This document shows, piece by piece, positions 58,201 through 64,000 of a stretch of 64,000 nt of DNA; the first letter of the stretch is position 1, and each line of letters begins with the position of its first letter. The stretch is from Arthonia radiata (Eukaryota; Ascomycota; Arthoniomycetes; Arthoniales; Arthoniaceae). The DNA lies in the NCBI GenBank assembly GCA_002989075.1, contig PSQN01000006.1, positions 1,116,001 to 1,180,000 on the forward strand. The letters run 5' to 3'. The notes under the pieces are model-generated. The model worked only from the letters and a program-made list of their open reading frames with translations. It ran no database searches and was not told where the DNA came from. A program made the position numbers and the translations under genes.

Positions 58201-61200
58201 CACACCAAAGCCCAAGGCGCCTGCAAAACCGAAAAAGCAACTACCGGTCCTCAATGAGCCACCAACACAGCGCCTCGACGTGCTCGTCTGTGGTGAAGGC
58301 GAGAGTGGCGAACTCGGTCTTGGATCCGCCAAAGGTCAATCAGGAGTCCGCCGACCGCGTCTCAACCCGCTTCTTGCTGCCAAAGGCGTTGGAGTCGTTC
58401 AAGTCGCGACCGGTGGCATGCATGCCCTCGCTCTCACCCACGACAACCGCATCCTCTCATGGGGCGTTAACGACCAAGGCACCCTCGGCCGTGACACCAC
58501 CTGGGAAGGCGGCCTGCGCGAGGTCGACGCCGGGTCCGACCCAGACTCAGACAGCGGCGACAATGGCCTCAACCCGCGAGAGTCCACACCAACCGCCGTC
58601 GACCCCTCACACTTTGAAGAAGGCACTCGTTTTGCTCAGGTTGCGGCTGGCGACTCCTGCTCTTTCGCCCTTACCGATACTGGCTTTGTCTATAGCTGGG
58701 GTACTTTCCGCGCCAATGAGGGTATTCTGGGTTTCTCTGAGACTACCACTATCCAGAAAATTCCCATCCTCGTCTCCGGCCTCAAGAACGTCACCGCCAT
58801 TGCCTGCGGTGCCAACCACGCTCTCGCTCTCGACAAAGAGGGCACCGTCTTCGCATGGGGCGCCGGGCAGCAGATGCAGCTGGGTCGCAAGCCTGTCGAG
58901 CGGACACGAGCCGCGGGTTTGACCCCACGACCATTGGGTCTACCCAAGAAGCTAATCACAAACATCGCTTGCGGCGCGTACCACGGCTTCGCTATCGACA
59001 AGAAAGACATCGTCTGGGCTTGGGGCCTCAACAACTTTGGCGAATGCGGCCTCGAGCAGGACGCGGGAGAATCTGAAGCTACCATCGCAAAGCCCACGAA
59101 GGTGCCTGAGTTGTGTGGCAAAGGCGTAAAATTCATCAAAGGCGGCATGCATCACTCTGTCGCTGTCAGTGGCAGTGGAGATTGCCTCGTCTGGGGTCGT
59201 GCAGACGGCGGGCAGCTGGGCATCGACATCAGCACGCTGAGCGATGACAAGGTGATCAAAGACAGCAGCGGCCGTGCACGCATCGTGATCACTCCGACCG
59301 TGGTACCGGAGATTGCGGGTCGTACGAAGATGGCGACAGCAGCGGGAGACCACACGTTGGCGGTGACGACCGACGGGCAAGCCTGGAGTTGGGGCTTCTC
59401 GGCGTTGTATCAGACTGGGCAAGGCAGCGGGACAGATGTTGTTCGAGCGACGAGGATCGAGAACACGGCGACGCGTGATAGGCACATTACCTGGGCCGGC
59501 GCGGGCGGGCAGTACAGTGCGTTTGCGAGCGTGGCGAAGGTTGACGAAGACGGGGATGTTGTCATGGGTTAAGTGAGGCGGTGATGCATAGCATGGATGG
59601 ATACTCGACCGGCGAAATTGCAATTTGGAAGGGCTTGAACAACATGATCGCCCAGGGACGAGCACATCGCTATCACAGCTGCTTATAGCAGCAATGGTGA
59701 AGAGCGTCGCAGCTATATTTTCGACAAACGCAGCAGCTATGGTAACAAGGACTACCATTTTACTTTCGACAGATGCGGCGGCTGGACTGCTGACGATGTA
59801 ATACTAGATCAAAATTGTAATATGCTTGACACTACCTGCGTGTTGTGGCTGGTTTGATGGCTTGGTGAACGGTCTCGAGCCTTTGTAGACGCTTGCGCCC
59901 TTGGACACTGCCGTGTAATACGTCTATTCAATCGGGTCGTCTATTGTCACAGCCGTGACATGACTGGGAAAAGCTTATTGACCGCACTCCTAAAGCGGCC
60001 ACTAACCTGTAGCTAGCTAACCTGCAGCCAGCCAGTGTATACTAGCGTCCTTGACATATTCGATAGAATCCCGCACTACACTACGCCTTCGACACGACGG
60101 AGTATTCACTAACTTTCATCAGAGAAAGCAACGATGTCAACCCTCCTCACCACAATCGAGCTCGCATCCCGCCCGCCATCCACTCGCGCTGCCATCCCAC
60201 CAGTACCCGCCAATGCCCATAGAAGCAGCACAGCCAGCACCGATCGACCGCAAAATGACACCATACGAGCTACTGACAATGAACCTGAAGCAAGCAGCGA
60301 AGACAGCAGCCCAGGCACGACCGCGTCCGTCATCATGATCCTCCAGCTCTGTCTCGTCACGATCCTCTGCAGCGTCACGACCGGCCTCATTACTATTGGT
60401 ATACCGGCCATCGCGGCGGATCTGAAGCTGATGCAGAGCCTGGTGTATTGGCCTGTGCTTGTTTATACGTAGGTCTTTTGGTCTATTTCCTAGCTTTGAC
60501 GCTACCACTCATTCTCTCTATCTGCTCTAGTGAAGCTCTCTCGCTATCGCTGCTCTCTTAACCTACTTATACAGCTTGGGCGTGCTTTCGCTTTGCATGA
60601 TAGTTGTGTCTCTTACCTCGTATACCTCGTGCACCTCTTCTACCTCATCTCCTACACCTCCTACACCTCCACATCTCACTCACACACTCCAGTCTCACAT
60701 CCGCAACAACACTCCTTCCCCTCGGGGCGCTCGCCGACGTCCTGGGCTCGCGCTCCATCAACCTCAGCGGCGTTTTCCTTTTGTCCATATTCACACTGTC
60801 CTGCGGTCTCGCGAAGACCGGGAGCCAGCTCATCGCGTTCCGGGCTTTGGGCGGTGTGGCGTTGAGTTTCTTCCTGCCGACCTCTGTGAGTCTGATCTCG
60901 GGATTGAAGCAGGGGAGGGTGAGAAATGTGGGGTTTGCGATGGTGGGGATGGGGCAGGTGCTGGGGTATGCGATTGGGCTGGTCCTGGGAGGCGTGCTGG
61001 TGAATACGGTGGGGTGGCGGGTGGGGTATTGGATTTGTGGTGGTGTGCTATTTGCACTGTTTGTGCTTGGGCTGTGGGCGCTGCCGGCGAATCAGAGACG
61101 AAGCGGAGAGGGATGGAGGGATGTGTGGGAGAGGGTGAAGGCTGAGATCGACTGGGTGGGCGTGGGGATGGCGAGCACGGCGTTGGGGTTGATGGCTTAT

Positions 61201-64000
61201 GTGTTGGCGTGAGTGTTCGAGCATTCTTTCGACTGTTTCGCGCAAGCGATGCACTGACACGACATGCTCCAGAGAGGTCTCTAGCGCTTCTTCTAGTATC
61301 AGAGAGGCACGAAACGTAGCACTTCTCACAGTCGGAGTCGTGCTCCTGCCCAGCTGTGGACTCTGGTTCCGCTTCCAAGAAAGGCGCGGCAAGCCGGCAC
61401 TCATGCCGAACTCGCTTTGGAAGCAGCTGCCGTTTACAACAGTATGCATCATGATCATGTTTGCGTACGCGGAGATGCAGACAATGGAGTTGTTGAGCAG
61501 CCTTTTGTGAGTTGTTGGCTCCAATGCCTGCAGTGTCAGAAGCAACACTGACCAATAACGTAGTTTCCAGCAGGTCCAGTCGCTGCCTGCAATCCAAGCG
61601 TCGCTGCGCATCCTACCAAGCTTGGTCATCGGTGCGCTCCTCAACTTCACGACGGGCTTACTCGTTCACCGGATACCAGCGCTGTGGCTGGTGCTATCAA
61701 CATCGCTGATCAGCGCAGCCTCGCCGTTGCTGATGGCGCTGATACGTCCGGAGTGGCCATACTGGTACGACGCCTTCCCTGCGCAGGTACTGTTTCCCCT
61801 GTGCGTGGACGTACTGTTCACAGTTGCTCTCCTCGTCATTTCGGAGGTCTTTCCACAAAAGGATCAGGCGCTGGCGGGCGCTGTATTCAACACGGTTGGA
61901 CAATTCGGTCAATCGCTGGGACTGGCCATCATTGGCGTTATTTCGAACTCCGTCACTCAAGATGCAGGATCTGTTGGTCATACGCAGGCGTTGTTGAAGG
62001 GCTACAGAGCTGGATTCTGGACGGCGTTTGCGTGGATGGTGGTGACTTGTGCGGTCGGTGCATTTGGACTTAGGAAGGTTGGCAAAGTTGGATTGAAGAG
62101 AGACTGACGGTCAGTAGTGAGAATATGTATTGACTAGTATATTCTTAGTCGCGTTCCGTTACGCAGGCTGTAGTTGCAGACAAGCCATGAATTTCCACCC
62201 CTTTGTAAGAGTAGGCAATGCTGAAAAGTATGCACACAGAATTAAAGTAGCTGGAAGAAGACCTGCTTTATTTGATATATACGATGGACAGGTGGCCGAA
62301 CACTGCCAAGCCTTTCTATAGGCGCCCACAACTACCGACTAGTCATAAACCCGACTAATCCTGCGTCCGCCTTTTAGCCTATTTTACTACTAATACTTAA
62401 ATATACTAACCGTATATACAATAATTTCTATTATTTCTAGGTAAATGTAGCTATAGCTCTTTAATATTAATAAAGCCTAGCTTTAGTAGTAAAATAGAGT
62501 AGCTAGCGGTACGCTGTTGTTAGTAAGCTATATAAGCGCCTATTAAACTACCTAATATATAAGATTATAGTATAAACGTAGCTAAATTATAGTATACTTA
62601 TACTACTTACTTTAGTAAATAACGCTGTTATAATTATTAATTATATATATTATATATATTATTATATTTTACCTTAGAAATAATAATATTAATTATTTTA
62701 AAGTTAAGATTATTAATATATATAATACTAATTATTTAAATAAATATATTTTAAAGTAGCTTCTTATATAACGCTAGTCGCTGGAAGAACAGAACTAAGG
62801 CTAACGTACCTTATATGCTTATCGACCTTAATAGTAAGTATTTTGTATACTAGAGACTAAAAGATAGAAGAAGTAAAATAAATTATAAAAAGTAAGAAGG
62901 GCTTAATTAAGTAGATAGAAGGTAAAGTATATTACTTAAATATAGTTAAAAAACTTGTATTTAAAATGTTAAGTTATATAATGCATAAACGTTCCGATAG
63001 CGAATTAGAACGGAATATTGCCTATTTGGGAAGGCTGCAATTCTGGAAGGATATCTTTCCTCTAGTAGACGCATTCCTTTCTAGTCTCCTTAATAATTAG
63101 CTTAAATACTAGTAAGACCTATTTAGGTCCTTTTTACTACCTAACTGCTCTCTACCCTACACTTAAATTACATCCTAATTATTCTAAACCTACGAGAGGG
63201 GCGGCCGGCAGTTAGATACCTTATTAACGTTACTTAGAGGTTAACTCGGTATAATTAAGTATAGCTAAGACTCTATATACACGTTAAAATAAATAATATT
63301 AAAATTAATTGATGGCCGGTGCTAACAAGTACTATGTTCGAAGAGAACGAGTAAGGAATTAAGCACGCAACGATAGTTACTTTATATCCGCCGTATAAGT
63401 AGAATACAGAGCGTAGCAAAATATAGCTAACGTCGAAGAAGACTAAAACCCTTATATAGAATCTAGCGACGACAATAAGTAAGAAGGCTTATAAGCCGGC
63501 AAACAGACGCTAAGTAAATTGTAAACTAAGAAGAACGATAGTCTAAATTAAAACAATAACAACAATAAAGGGGCCTACTAAGGCTTTAACCGTAAAGAAT
63601 CCCTTTTTAGCGCCTTTTTAAGCGTTAAGGTACGAAAGCTGAGACAAGAACTACTAGCATAGCAGTAGCAGTACACTATTAAGAAGCTTAAGCTTAAAAA
63701 GCAAATGCTTGAAGTTAAGCTTTAGTCTGTTTGTAATTTAAAGGCTGATAGTAAGCGGCTATAGAGCAATTTAAGCCTTTAAAGCTAAATTAACGAGCTT
63801 CTTAAGAAAGAGGCGTCTAAGCTTAAGAGAGCTATAAGCTCTATAGACACTCGATAGACTTAAATCATTAAAAAAAGATTTTAAATAGCTAATATATCGA
63901 ACTCCGACAACGTTTATATTATTATTTAGTACGTTTAAAGACTCTTTAGAGACCTAGTAGATAGATAGCAAACTTATACCAAAGAGAATAAAAAAAAGAC

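Overview
The window is nuclear DNA of a filamentous ascomycete (Pezizomycotina; gene style and paralogues suggest Dothideomycetes, which is inference). The grounds are dense genes on both strands, many 45-80 nt GT-AG introns with CTAAC/CTGAC-type branch sites, fungal-restricted families (Zn2Cys6 factor, fungal bZIP, DUF2458, DUF1772, rhodopsin-like membrane protein) and a terminal AT-rich block that looks like repeat-induced point mutation (RIP). About 32 protein genes are supported; no rRNA, tRNA or CRISPR was found.

Layout. 1-5.3 kb: LRR/F-box-like gene, VPS52 (GARP tether) and eIF5A, the last two divergent from one short promoter. 6.4-7.6 kb: rhodopsin-like seven-helix protein with an apparent frame break. 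7.7-17.6 kb: an accessory island of three paralogous kinase-like genes (K1-K3) interleaved with two paralogous, intron-rich genes for a PD-(D/E)XK nuclease-like protein (Nuc1, Nuc2). 18.3-27 kb: SEC62, a coiled-coil protein, an F-box gene, a small charged protein and PAM16. 27.5-34.3 kb: MFS transporter, two tandem DUF1772 membrane proteins, the YggS/PROSC-type PLP protein and a membrane protein of unknown role. 34.4-42.5 kb: Zn2Cys6 transcription factor, GH92 mannosidase and a bZIP factor with a 15-nt micro-exon and a disordered central exon. 43-43.4 kb: a 16-bp minisatellite. 43.6-51.4 kb: membrane protein, small conserved protein, AP-2 alpha adaptin with a 14-nt micro-exon, Dal5-type MFS carrier. 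51.8-62.1 kb: YVC1-type vacuolar TRP channel, DUF2458 protein, cyclase-family hydrolase, RCC1 (Ran exchange factor) and a DHA2-type MFS exporter. 62.3-64 kb: AT-rich decayed repeat.

Functional links. Most genes are ordinary housekeeping functions: trafficking (VPS52, AP-2, SEC62), mitochondrial import (PAM16), translation (eIF5A), Ran cycle (RCC1) and vacuolar calcium (YVC1). They do not form a pathway. The exception is the 7.7-17.6 kb island, where one kinase-like family and one nuclease-like family occur together in repeated copies. Nuc1 and Nuc2 could be modelled completely by aligning one against the other: seven and nine exons, 432 and 399 codons, with the homologous splice sites in the same phase. 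This island is the best candidate for an undescribed system.

Limits. Exon boundaries come from reading splice signals and reading-frame phase by eye, with no transcript data. Family names rest on recognised motifs and not on database searches.
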